NCBI GenBank assembly: GCA_002840895.1
Contig: PHCZ01000018.1
Location: 1 to 47,197, forward strand
Direction of reading: 5' to 3'
From: Bacteroidetes bacterium HGW-Bacteroidetes-8
GTDB taxonomy: Bacteria; Bacteroidota; Bacteroidia; Bacteroidales; UBA932
Length of the DNA: 47,197 bases
Positions 25,344-33,539 of the stretch are shown here, in pieces. The notes beneath the pieces are model-generated. The model did no database searches, had not been told where the DNA came from, and saw only the letters and a list, made by a program, of their open reading frames with translations. The position numbers and the translations under genes were made by a program. Position 1 is the first letter of the stretch, and every line of letters starts with the position of its first letter.

Positions 25344-26477
25344 ATGATGGAACCAATAAAAAGATTACTACAAGACAGGATCGCTGAAAGAATTGAACCC
25401 AATAAAGCGGTTTTAATATTTGGTGCGCGAAGAGTTGGAAAAACCATACTGATGCGCCAGTTAATTAATGGCTTTTCGGGTAAAACACTATTATTGAACG
25501 GCGAAGACTATGATACGTTAGCTTTGATGGAAGAGCGTTCAATTGCTAATTATCGACATTTGTTAGAAGGAGTAGATTTATTGGCAATAGATGAAGCACA
25601 AAACATACCTGAAATTGGCTCAAAATTGAAACTAATTGTTGATGAAATTGAAGGTGTTAGAGTAATTGCAAGCGGATCATCGTCCTTCGACTTATTAAAT
25701 AAGGCTGGAGAGCCGTTGGTAGGTAGAAGTACTCAATTCCATTTAACTCCTTTTTCACAAAAAGAAATTGCACCTTCTGAAACAGCATTAGAAACTCGAC
25801 AAAATTTGGAGTCACGTCTGATATATGGTTCTTACCCAGAGGTAGTAATAATGGATAGTTTTGGAGGAAAGACCGACTACTTACGAGATATTGTAGGAGC
25901 ATATCTGCTAAAAGACATTTTGTCTATTGACGGATTGAAAAATTCGGGCAAGATGAAAGAGCTACTGCGTTTGATAGCCTTTCAACTTGGCAATGAAGTT
26001 TCGTATGATGAACTTGGCAAACAAATTGGTATGAGTAAAAATACGGTCGAGAAATATCTTGATTTACTCTCTAAGGTATTTGTTGTTTATCGCTTGGGTG
26101 CATATGCTCGTAATCTTCGTAAGGAAGTATCTAAAGCCGGGAAATGGTATTTCTATGATAATGGGATACGCAATGCAATTATTGGCAACTTCAATCCTCT
26201 GTCTATCCGTCAGGATGTTGGTGCATTATGGGAAAACTACATAATTAGCGAACGTATAAAAGCCAATTATAATAACGGTTTAGGAAAAGAGTTTTACTTT
26301 TGGAGAACATATGACCGTCAGGAAATAGACCTAATAGAAGAGGACTCTAATTCACTTATGGCACTGGAAATAAAATGGGGTAATAAAAACCCTGAAGCAC
26401 CTCGTATTTTCAAAGAGGCATACCCAAATGCAACTTTTGATGTAATAAACAAGGATAATTACCTGATAAAATTTTAA
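25344..26477 (+). CDS. AAA_14/DUF4143 ATP-binding protein
   Basis: The N-terminal ATPase has Walker A FGARRVGKTILMRQ, Walker B LLAIDEAQNIPEIG and VIASGSSSFDLL (sensor). The C-terminal DUF4143 part contains a winged-helix-like stretch (YDELGKQIGMSKNTVEKYL) and a PD-(D/E)XK-like signature, RQEIDLIEE with ALEIKWG. Many such proteins are accessory genes of unknown function in Bacteroidetes. 377 aa is complete. The G+C content is lower than in the aro genes that follow. Either of two adjacent Met codons may be the start. Confidence 0.92.
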   Translation: MMEPIKRLLQDRIAERIEPNKAVLIFGARRVGKTILMRQLINGFSGKTLLLNGEDYDTLALMEERSIANYRHLLEGVDLLAIDEAQNIPEIGSKLKLIVDEIEGVRVIASGSSSFDLLNKAGEPLVGRSTQFHLTPFSQKEIAPSETALETRQNLESRLIYGSYPEVVIMDSFGGKTDYLRDIVGAYLLKDILSIDGLKNSGKMKELLRLIAFQLGNEVSYDELGKQIGMSKNTVEKYLDLLSKVFVVYRLGAYARNLRKEVSKAGKWYFYDNGIRNAIIGNFNPLSIRQDVGALWENYIISERIKANYNNGLGKEFYFWRTYDRQEIDLIEEDSNSLMALEIKWGNKNPEAPRIFKEAYPNATFDVINKDNYLIKF

Positions 26478-26482
26478 CTTTG
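26475..26482 (+). promoter_or_regulatory. -7 box just before the aroB start
   Basis: TAACTTTG overlaps the stop of the AAA/DUF4143 gene and lies only 5 bases before the ATG at 26488. If used, the message would be nearly leaderless for that ATG. There is no -33 TTTG. Confidence 0.35.
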
Positions 26483-26487
26483 CGCTA

Positions 26488-27406
26488 ATGGTTGGAGATT
26501 CCGTCAAACTTCTAAGTTGCAACTCTCTTGATGAGATTTCTCACCTTCTTCCAAAAGAGAAGAGGGTGATTGTTATTATTGACTCTAATGTAAAGGCCAT
26601 TTACGGCAAATATGGATATGGAGGCAGACAGGGATACCTTTTTGCTTGCTGTGGGTGGTGGAATAACAACTGATATTGGTGCTTTTACAGCCTCCATCTA
26701 TTTTAGGGGTGTAGATTTTGCACTGGTTCCCACTACTCTGCTTTCTCAGGTAGATGCAGCAATCGGCGGGAAGAACGGAGTCAATCTGGACGGGTACAAA
26801 AATGTTCTGGGAGTCATCCGCCAGCCATCATTTACACTTATCTGCCCGCAATTTTTAAAAACGCTTCCACAAAGCGACATAAAAGGTGGGTTGGCAGAGA
26901 TGCTTAAGACTCTAATTCTCAAAGATAGAGAGGGGTATTGTAAGGCTGCCTCTCTGCTCAAAAGGGGCTACACACTGGATGAGTTGGCTCCATATATCTC
27001 CCGGGCCGCGGCTATTAAGGCTCAGATTGTTGAGAGTGACCAGTTTGAAATTGGAGATCGTAAACTTCTAAATCTTGGTCACACCTTTGCTCACGCTATT
27101 GAGAAGGAGAGTGGCATACCTCACGGAGAGGCCGTTGCAATTGGCATTGTGCTGGCTGCCAGGCTATCTGTTAAGCTTAGGATACTTGCTAGCCAGGAGG
27201 CAAATACAATCGAAGAGGATTTTATTAAAATAGGACTGGAGACAAAATCTCCGTTAAAGCCGGAGCTGCTCTTTTCATCTATGAAGAGAGATAAAAAGAG
27301 ATCCGGCGACTCAATTTCATTTATATTAATCGAGAGGATAGGTAAATGTGTTATCTATCCTGTTCAAATTGCCCGTTTGGAGGAGGCTCTTTATGATTTG
27401 TCTTAG
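26488..27406 (+). pseudogene. aroB: 3-dehydroquinate synthase aroB, internally deleted and frameshifted
   Basis: Residues from two frames are needed. Frame one from ATG 26488 encodes the N-terminal part up to VIVIIDSNVKAIYGKY and stops at 26673. The +1 frame from about 26612 encodes ADRDTFLLAVGGGITTDIGAF, VPTTLLSQVDAAIGGKNGVN, and LNLGHTFAHAIEKESGIPHGE, the NAD- and metal-binding core to the C-terminus. Between them about 30 residues, including the P-GE-K segment that contacts NAD in this family, are absent. An ATG at 26612 could start a 264-aa protein, but it would lack part of the nucleotide-binding fold. Either a true pseudogene or a deletion artefact. The stop overlaps the aroD-aroA start. 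Confidence 0.8.
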
Positions 27407-29444
27407 TATTGGGGTATCGGGGTTAAACAAAGTAACCGATGCTCTCTCAAAGGCACAGTTGGCCGAAATAAGGCTAGACCTGACCAATCTTTCCAGAGAG
27501 GAGACAGTTACTGTTTTCCGTTCAAAAAAAGATCTCATTGCAACAAGCCGAACTTATCAAATCTCTTACGAAGAGAGTAAAAAACGTCTGCTTTGGGCAA
27601 TTTTGGGTACCCGAACAAAGAAATCTACCGGTAAAAGATATATCGACCTGGATTATGACTCTCCGGAAGATTACCGGGATGAGATCATTACTGCTGCTCA
27701 TAAAAGGGGATTCTCCATTATCCTCTCATACCACAATTTTAACGCTACAGAGAGTTACGAGAGGCTTTGTGAGATATATGAGAGTTCCGTAGAGAGGGGT
27801 GCAGATATTGTAAAGATTGTTACCAATGCGAAGAGTATTCAGGAGTGCTCCCGTATTTTGCAGTTGTATAAAAAGTACCCTGTAAATACGCTTGTTGCAT
27901 TTTCTGTAGGGGATGAGGGTAAGTTTACCCGCCTTATATCACACTTCATTGGAGCTCCATTTGTCTACTGCACTCTTGACGACAACTCCAGGACTGCCCC
28001 CGGTCAGTTTACGATTGCCGAGGCAGATAGGCTCATCTCAAAAAAGTTCTATCCGCATCAGGTTTCAAAAAAGGTAATATTGCCAAAGATTACCGCTCCT
28101 GCATCTAAAAGCCACGCTCAGAGAGCTATTCTGTCATCTGCCTGGGCAAAGGGAAAGAGTGTCCTCTATGGCTACACCCCTTGTGCAGATAGCGAAGCGG
28201 CTCTTAATGTGATAAGAACACTTGGGGTTAAGGTGAAGATAGAGAAGTGCAAACTTCCTAAGTTCCGCATTGAGATTATTAGCCCGGGCATTGAAGATCT
28301 CGCTAAAAAACTTGCCAAAGAGGAGATCTTCTCCAAGAATATTAAACCTGTTGAGCTCAATGTGGGAGAATCCGGGCTGTTATGCCGTTTAATGATCCCT
28401 ACAGCCGGTCATCTGCCGGGCAAGAGCAAGGGTGTTAACGAGATCACAATCAAAGGAGAGGGTGGCCTTAACCACCGGGAGCTCTTTGTCTCCGATGAGC
28501 CTTTAAGAGAGTTGGGTCTTGAAATAAAGACTCAGGATGGAAAGCTTCCTGCAGTTATATCCGGTGGGTTAAAGGGTACCTCTCTAAAGATTTCCGGCAA
28601 GGGTGGCTCTCAACTGCTCTCGGGAATGCTTATGTCTCTCCCTCTGTGTGAGAAGAGCAGTGTAATTGAGCTCTCCGAGCCAACCAGCATTCCCTATATA
28701 GACCTCACAATCAAAACGATTAAAGATTTTGGAATCAACGTATCTACAACCGACTACAGAGAGTTTCGCATCCCCGGCAAACAGCGGTACAAGGCAAAGA
28801 CCTTCTTCCCTATTGAGGGAGACTGGAGCGGGGCTTCAATGATACTGGTTGCCGGTGCTATAAAAAACGGGGTGACCGTTACCAATCTGCCGGTTGGGTC
28901 AAAACAGGCAGATGAGAAGATTCTCGATATTTTAAGGGGTTGTGGGGTGGAGATTAACATCACCGAGTATCCGAAGTATCTGGTTATGTGTGGCGATGAG
29001 CCGTGCATTTTTAAAGAGGACGATAAAAAAGAGATAATACTGGGTTCGCAGATAGATATCCCCAAACCCAAAAACCCGCTGCTGCCATTTGAGTTTGATG
29101 CAACCAACTCTCCGGACCTCTTCCCTACCCTTGTGGTGCTTGCGCTCAACTGTGTGGGGACAAGCAAAATTAAAGGGATCCAGAGGCTCTCAAACAAAGA
29201 GAGCAACAGGGCAGAGAGTCTGTTGTGCGAGTTCACAAAATTGGGTGCCCATATAGATATTGAAGGTGACTGGATGATAGTGGAGGGTGGCAGGCTTCAC
29301 GGGGGCTATTGCAGCTCACATAATGACCACAGGATTGCAATGTCCATCATAACTGCGTCACTTAATATAGATCAGAAGGTTTTTATAGATGATCTTAACT
29401 GCATCTCCAAGTCTTTTCCGGATTTTATTAAAAATTTTAAATAA
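27393..29444 (+). CDS. Bifunctional 3-dehydroquinate dehydratase (type I) / EPSP synthase
   Basis: The 683-aa protein starts at the ATG at 27393 (MICLSIGVSG), overlapping aroB by 14 bases. Residues 1-215 are type I AroD: Glu25 in AEIRLD, the general base His114 in SYHNF, and the Schiff-base Lys141 in DIVKIVTNA. From about 228 an AroA domain follows with the substrate-binding PASKSHAQR, LNVGESGLLCRLMIPTAGH, GGSQLLSGMLM, and EFDATNSPDLFPTLVV and NKESNRAESL. It would carry out steps 3 and 6 of the shikimate pathway. The linker is about 10 residues. Both active sites look intact. Confidence 0.94.
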   Translation: MICLSIGVSGLNKVTDALSKAQLAEIRLDLTNLSREETVTVFRSKKDLIATSRTYQISYEESKKRLLWAILGTRTKKSTGKRYIDLDYDSPEDYRDEIITAAHKRGFSIILSYHNFNATESYERLCEIYESSVERGADIVKIVTNAKSIQECSRILQLYKKYPVNTLVAFSVGDEGKFTRLISHFIGAPFVYCTLDDNSRTAPGQFTIAEADRLISKKFYPHQVSKKVILPKITAPASKSHAQRAILSSAWAKGKSVLYGYTPCADSEAALNVIRTLGVKVKIEKCKLPKFRIEIISPGIEDLAKKLAKEEIFSKNIKPVELNVGESGLLCRLMIPTAGHLPGKSKGVNEITIKGEGGLNHRELFVSDEPLRELGLEIKTQDGKLPAVISGGLKGTSLKISGKGGSQLLSGMLMSLPLCEKSSVIELSEPTSIPYIDLTIKTIKDFGINVSTTDYREFRIPGKQRYKAKTFFPIEGDWSGASMILVAGAIKNGVTVTNLPVGSKQADEKILDILRGCGVEINITEYPKYLVMCGDEPCIFKEDDKKEIILGSQIDIPKPKNPLLPFEFDATNSPDLFPTLVVLALNCVGTSKIKGIQRLSNKESNRAESLLCEFTKLGAHIDIEGDWMIVEGGRLHGGYCSSHNDHRIAMSIITASLNIDQKVFIDDLNCISKSFPDFIKNFK

Positions 29445-29487
29445 ATCATATTCGCATTTTTGCTTATAGCCATTCAATTAAATATAG

Positions 29488-30453
29488 ATGAACAGTTTTG
29501 GATCAAAATTTCGGGTAACACTTTTTGGTGAATCACACGGGCCTGCCATAGGTGTTGTAATTGATGGAATCCCTGCCGGAATTTCAATTAGTGCAGATGA
29601 GTTTCGTGAAGATCTGCTTCGCAGGTCGGGCGGTAAAAAAGGTGGCACTCCAAGAGTTGAAGAGGATAGTCTTCAGTTTCTCTCCGGAGTTTTTAATGGT
29701 TTTACAACCGGCTCCCCTGTTGCGGTAGTGGTAAATAACCTAAATACCCGCTCTGCAGATTATGATAGTTTTGCAGACTCTCCTCGTCCCGGCCACGCAG
29801 ATTTTGTCTCTAAGATTAAGCACAAGGGTTTTGCAGACCCCCGGGGTGGCGGGCACCACTCGGGCCGGGTTACTCTCGCACTGGTTATTGCGGGAATATT
29901 TGCCAAGAAACTTATCTCTCCAATTGTGATTGAGACAAAAATCCTCCATATCGGTGGGGAGAATCCCTGGGATAAAAAGCTGGATGAGGCTCTTGCTTGT
30001 GGTGACTCACTGGGTGGGGTAATAGAGTGTACAATCAAAGGGGTGCCCGCCGGCATTGGAAGTCCCTTTTTCGATTCGCTTGAATCTGTAATCTCCCACA
30101 TTGTCTTTGCAATTCCCGGTATTAGGGGTATTGAGTTTGGAGATGGCTTTGCAAGCACCAAAATGTGGGGGTCAGAGCATAACGACCCCATCGTATCTGC
30201 CGGCGGCGCAACACTTCGCAACGGCTCCGGCGGAATAAATGGCGGAATCTCAAACGGGAACGACATTCTGTTCCGGATTGCGGTCAAACCTACTTCGAGC
30301 ATATCAAAGGTTCAGCACACATTCAACTTTGCAAATGGGGCAACCGGTGATGTTAAAATTGAAGGCCGCCACGACACCTGCTTCGCCCTGCGCGTTCCCG
30401 TCGTCCTCGAGGCGGTAGCTGCAATTGCTCTTGCTAATCTGTTGGAGAGCTAA
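29488..30453 (+). CDS. aroC: Chorismate synthase AroC
   Basis: AroC converts EPSP to chorismate with reduced FMN. Landmarks are GESHGPAIGVVIDGIPAG at the N-terminus, RRSGGKKGGTPRVEED, SPRPGHADFVSKIKHKGF, DPRGGGHHSGRVT, GIEFGDGFAST, SEHNDPI, GGISNGNDI and the C-terminal GRHDTCFALRVPVVLEA. At 321 aa it is somewhat shorter than the E. coli form because of a shorter C-terminus. It follows the aroD-aroA gene by 43 bases and overlaps the converging GNAT-like gene by 20 bases. Confidence 0.95.
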   Translation: MNSFGSKFRVTLFGESHGPAIGVVIDGIPAGISISADEFREDLLRRSGGKKGGTPRVEEDSLQFLSGVFNGFTTGSPVAVVVNNLNTRSADYDSFADSPRPGHADFVSKIKHKGFADPRGGGHHSGRVTLALVIAGIFAKKLISPIVIETKILHIGGENPWDKKLDEALACGDSLGGVIECTIKGVPAGIGSPFFDSLESVISHIVFAIPGIRGIEFGDGFASTKMWGSEHNDPIVSAGGATLRNGSGGINGGISNGNDILFRIAVKPTSSISKVQHTFNFANGATGDVKIEGRHDTCFALRVPVVLEAVAAIALANLLES

Positions 30454-31579
30454 GCCTTTTACAAACGCATCTTCTTACCATATAGGGCTCCATCGGGTAG
30501 TAGTCGAACAGACGAATAACAGCAGTGTTACTCTCCAATTGTGGGTATGCAATCACTTTTTTTACTCCGTATTTAATGAAATTTTGATGCAGATGGTGGA
30601 AGATTACTGCATTCAGACCTTTGTTCTGGTACTCCGGAACAACTCCAATAATGTACATATCGAGTAGTTCGTACCTCATAAGGGCTCTTTTAATATGAAT
30701 TATCCCCATAGGGAGCAGCCTCCCTTTTGCCTTGTTGAGTGCTTCAGATATGGATGGTATGGTTACTGCAAATGCTATTACCTTATCTTCTCTATCGAGT
30801 ACAATTGAGAGGAATTTCTGATCTACCATAGGGATAAACTGTTTTAACACCCCCGATATCTCTCTGTCGGTTACTGTATTGAAGCAGTATAGAGGCAGGT
30901 AAGATCTGTTATAGGCTTTAAAAAGCTCTCTTCCGTAGTGGCGCAGTTTTCGTGAGGATACCTTCTCCAGAACTCTCACACCGTATCTCTCTTTCACAAC
31001 CTGAGAGAAGGCTGCCAGCTTCTCGGGAATTTTATCGGGGATATTTAGTGTCCTCTGGCTCCAGTCCACCTCTTTTGAGTATCCCAGTTTCTCCAGATGG
31101 GTAACATAGTAGGGGAAGTTGTAGATTGTCTGGGATGTGGATAGGTTTTCAAACCCCTCTATCAACATTCCCTGTTTATCCAAATCGTTGAACCCTTGTG
31201 GCCCGCTCACAATCTCCAAAGAGAGCTCTACAGCCCACTGCTCAACTTTATCAATAAGGGCCCGGGATACATCTGCATCATCTATAAAGTCTATCCATCC
31301 GAATCGCATTCTCTTCTCTTTCCAGGCAGCGTTGGATTTGTGGTTGACAATGGCTGCTACTCTGCCCACTATCTCCTCTCCCTTATAGGCAAGAAAGAGC
31401 CTGGAGTCGCAATATTCGTAAGAGGGGTTCTTCTCTCTCTTTAAGATTTTCAATTCGTCCCACCTTACCGGGTACACCCAGTTGGGTTCATCCCTGTAAA
31501 GCTTCTCGGGGAATTTAACAAAACAGAGGTGCTCCTTTGCAGATAGCACCTCTTTTATGGTTACGCCGTTGTTTTTCAT
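30434..31579 (-). CDS. GNAT-like acyltransferase domain protein
   Basis: The 381-aa protein has a C-terminal GNAT-like region (MYIIGVVPEYQNKGLNAVIF, then NTAVIRLFDYYPMEPY) and an N-terminal half with DEPNWVYPVRWDELKIL and GPQGFNDLDKQGMLIEGF. This arrangement is shared by widely distributed bacterial proteins annotated as N-acetyltransferases or hypothetical proteins. No substrate is known. The ATG at 31579 is preferred; a GTG at 31588 would add three residues. The gene lies 2-11 bases after the serine hydrolase gene, so they probably share a transcript. Confidence 0.82.
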   Translation of the reverse strand: MKNNGVTIKEVLSAKEHLCFVKFPEKLYRDEPNWVYPVRWDELKILKREKNPSYEYCDSRLFLAYKGEEIVGRVAAIVNHKSNAAWKEKRMRFGWIDFIDDADVSRALIDKVEQWAVELSLEIVSGPQGFNDLDKQGMLIEGFENLSTSQTIYNFPYYVTHLEKLGYSKEVDWSQRTLNIPDKIPEKLAAFSQVVKERYGVRVLEKVSSRKLRHYGRELFKAYNRSYLPLYCFNTVTDREISGVLKQFIPMVDQKFLSIVLDREDKVIAFAVTIPSISEALNKAKGRLLPMGIIHIKRALMRYELLDMYIIGVVPEYQNKGLNAVIFHHLHQNFIKYGVKKVIAYPQLESNTAVIRLFDYYPMEPYMVRRCVCKRLSSPTD

Positions 31580-31590
31580 TTTGAGCACAG

Positions 31591-32787
31591 CTATTTTACA
31601 ATAGAGCCGGCAACAACGTTGGCGACCAGTGCCCTCAGTCTCACAACACTGCCCTTGTCTTCCGGGTGAACTCTGTTGGTGAGCAGGATTACTGCTGTTT
31701 TAGAGACCGGGTCAATGACCAGTGAGGTTCCTGTGTAGCCTGTGTGGCTGAATGTCTTTGTGGGGTGGAAGAGGTTGCCGTTGTTTGAGGCGTAAGATGA
31801 GTAGTTATCCCACCCGAGAGAGCGTCCCAAAGCTGTAACCTCTGCAGGCACCCTTGTCATAGTCTCTACTGTTAGCATTCCAAGCACTCTTTTGCCGTTA
31901 TATTCGCCTCCGTTCATCAAAGCGGCTGCAAGTATAGCCAGGTCATCTGCATTTGAAAATACCCCCGCATTTCCCGAATTACCGTCGTTAAGTAATCTTG
32001 CAAGCGGGTCGTGAACCTTACCCAAGATTACACTCCCGTCTTTTTGTTTCTCGGTTGGGGCAATCATTCCGTAAAACTCCGGTTTCGGGTTGAAACTTGT
32101 GTGACTCATACCCAAAACGTCAAATACACTCTTTTGAGTATAATCCTGAAGCTTCATTCCGGTGATGTTCTGGAGAACATTCTGCAGAGTTATAAAATTC
32201 AGACAACTATACTGAAACTTTGTTGTGGGTTTGAAATCCCTTTTACAATTTGCGATATACTCTATCAAACCTTCCGGAGATGGTGAGCCGTATTTTGCAA
32301 CAAGCTCGGCAGCAGGCGCATAAGGTGGCAACCCGGAGCTGTGTGTAAGCAGATCCACTATCCTGATATCTATATTTTTCCCCGATTCCGGATCCTGATA
32401 CCCTTTGAATCCCTCAATGTACATAGCAACATTATCTGTCAGCCTCAACTTACCCTGCTCCACAAGCTGCATTATTGAGATAGCCGTCCCAACCGGCTTT
32501 GAAACCGATGCCATATCAAAAATTGTATTCACCTCCATCTTCTCCACCTTTGGATAGAGAGCTTTATTGCCATAACTCTTAATATAAGCCATCTTGCCAT
32601 CTCTAACAACAGCCAAAACCGCCCCGGGAATCTCTCCCTTCTCAATTGAGCTGTTTATAATGTTATCTACCCTTGCAAGACGATTCGGGTCCATACCAGC
32701 CTTCTCCGGCAAAACCCTCTGAAGTGGCTGAGAGAAAAGTACTGCAGATGTTACAATTGCAATTAACGAAACGAAGATCCTTTTCAT
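31591..32787 (-). CDS. Secreted beta-lactamase-family serine hydrolase
   Basis: The ATG at 32787 gives a signal peptide (MKRIFVSLIAIVTSAVLFSQ). The class C/esterase-type motifs are MASVSKPVGTA (nucleophile Ser and Lys of SxxK), YSCLNF (YxN-like) and HTGYTGTSLVIDP. The family includes D-aminopeptidases, esterases and penicillin-binding-like enzymes; resistance is not implied. 398 aa is typical. It has a -7 box upstream and the GNAT-like gene directly downstream. Confidence 0.92.
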   Translation of the reverse strand: MKRIFVSLIAIVTSAVLFSQPLQRVLPEKAGMDPNRLARVDNIINSSIEKGEIPGAVLAVVRDGKMAYIKSYGNKALYPKVEKMEVNTIFDMASVSKPVGTAISIMQLVEQGKLRLTDNVAMYIEGFKGYQDPESGKNIDIRIVDLLTHSSGLPPYAPAAELVAKYGSPSPEGLIEYIANCKRDFKPTTKFQYSCLNFITLQNVLQNITGMKLQDYTQKSVFDVLGMSHTSFNPKPEFYGMIAPTEKQKDGSVILGKVHDPLARLLNDGNSGNAGVFSNADDLAILAAALMNGGEYNGKRVLGMLTVETMTRVPAEVTALGRSLGWDNYSSYASNNGNLFHPTKTFSHTGYTGTSLVIDPVSKTAVILLTNRVHPEDKGSVVRLRALVANVVAGSIVK

Positions 32788-32809
32788 TTTTTCAATATTT
32801 AAGTTTGAA

Positions 32810-32817
32810 CAAAAGTA
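32810..32817 (-). promoter_or_regulatory. -7 box of the serine hydrolase gene
   Basis: TACTTTTG on the minus strand, 22 bases before the ATG at 32787. No -33 TTTG at the usual distance. Confidence 0.5.
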
Positions 32818-32939
32818 ATAAAAAAACAGCGCTAAATAACGGAATCCCGATATTGGTGCGCTGTTTCCGCTCAACAAATCTAATTATGCCGGTAAGCAAT
32901 AATTACTGCTAGCCACTACTTACCCCATCTTTGCCCGAG

Positions 32940-33012
32940 ACTAATTCTCACGATTACCGCACTAATTCTCTCCCCACTACTACCGCACTAATTCTCTCCG
33001 GGCGATTGCCCG
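32940..33012. repeat. Short direct repeats and a hairpin downstream of the Spy-like gene
   Basis: ACTAATTCTC occurs at 32940, 32961 and 32987, the last two preceded by TACCGC and followed by TCC. Next to them CGGGC-GATT-GCCCG (32999-33012) forms a 5-bp GC stem directly behind the stop of the gene at 33018. It may act in termination or as a decayed repeat; there is no T run. Confidence 0.5.
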
Positions 33013-33017
33013 AGATT

Positions 33018-33386
33018 TTACCTTGTGTTTCCGGCCGGTCTTTCCCCTCTCCTCTGTCTGTTAGGATCTGCCTGGAGCTTCTCTAAATAAGTTTTATACT
33101 TTTCTGCACCTAAAGCAGCCTCTATTTTCGGCTGAAATGTCTCCCTAATCTTCATAAACTTCTCTCTATCCTGGCCTGCAGATGCCATCTCTTTTTGCAT
33201 ATCCTCATAAACCTTATGAAGTTTAGTGCTATCCTCTTTGGTAACGGTAACATACTTTGCAATATCTGCAATCCTCTCTTTTACAAATGTTGCAGGGTCC
33301 ATCTGACGCCTTTGCGCCGGCTGCATCTGCGCGCTTGCGCCTACAGTAAACATTGCCAGTGCAATAAATAAAATAAACTTTTTCAT
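33018..33386 (-). CDS. Small exported Spy/CpxP-like helical protein
   Basis: A signal peptide (MKKFILFIALAMFTVGASAQ) precedes a helical, charged protein of about 100 residues with MDPATFVKERIADIAKYV, VTKEDSTKLHKVYEDMQKEM and FQPKIEAALGAEKYKTYLEK. The latter resembles the LTxxQ-like helices of Spy/CpxP periplasmic chaperones. The C-terminus is Arg-rich. No clear promoter was seen. It follows the ribosomal operon terminator in the same direction and is probably transcribed separately. Confidence 0.75.
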   Translation of the reverse strand: MKKFILFIALAMFTVGASAQMQPAQRRQMDPATFVKERIADIAKYVTVTKEDSTKLHKVYEDMQKEMASAGQDREKFMKIRETFQPKIEAALGAEKYKTYLEKLQADPNRQRRGERPAGNTR

Positions 33387-33461
33387 AAATGTAATTTAAC
33401 TGATATGGACCTTTGACTAAAAAAACTGCAATTAGTTTAATTGAACAACTTTGGCAAAGCC

Positions 33462-33497
33462 AAAAAAAAGAGCAGCAAAAATGTGCTGCTCTTTTTT
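33462..33497. terminator. Intrinsic terminator ending the ribosomal operon
   Basis: GAGCAGCA (33470-33477) and TGCTGCTC (33484-33491) form an 8-bp stem with a 6-base loop, with eight A before and six T after, so it can work in both directions. It lies 43 bases after the rplV::rpsC stop. Confidence 0.85.
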
Positions 33498-33539
33498 AGT
33501 TTGCTGTTAACCAGCAAAGACCCACGATGCTTGGCAAGG

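Noticed and set aside
25344-26477. Phage-defence ATPase
   Set aside because: AAA_14/DUF4143 proteins are common and mostly uncharacterised; no partner defence gene is adjacent to it.
26600-26650. Programmed frameshift in aroB
   Set aside because: A shift could join the frames, but a whole NAD-contacting segment would still be missing, and no convincing slippery site in the needed direction is present.
31591-32787. Antibiotic-resistance beta-lactamase
   Set aside because: The family is broad, and the SxxK, YxN-like and HTG motifs alone do not indicate beta-lactam hydrolysis.
32940-33012. Repeat array as a CRISPR or regulatory RNA
   Set aside because: Three short units at unequal spacing (21 and 26 bases) and no conserved structure beyond one 5-bp stem.
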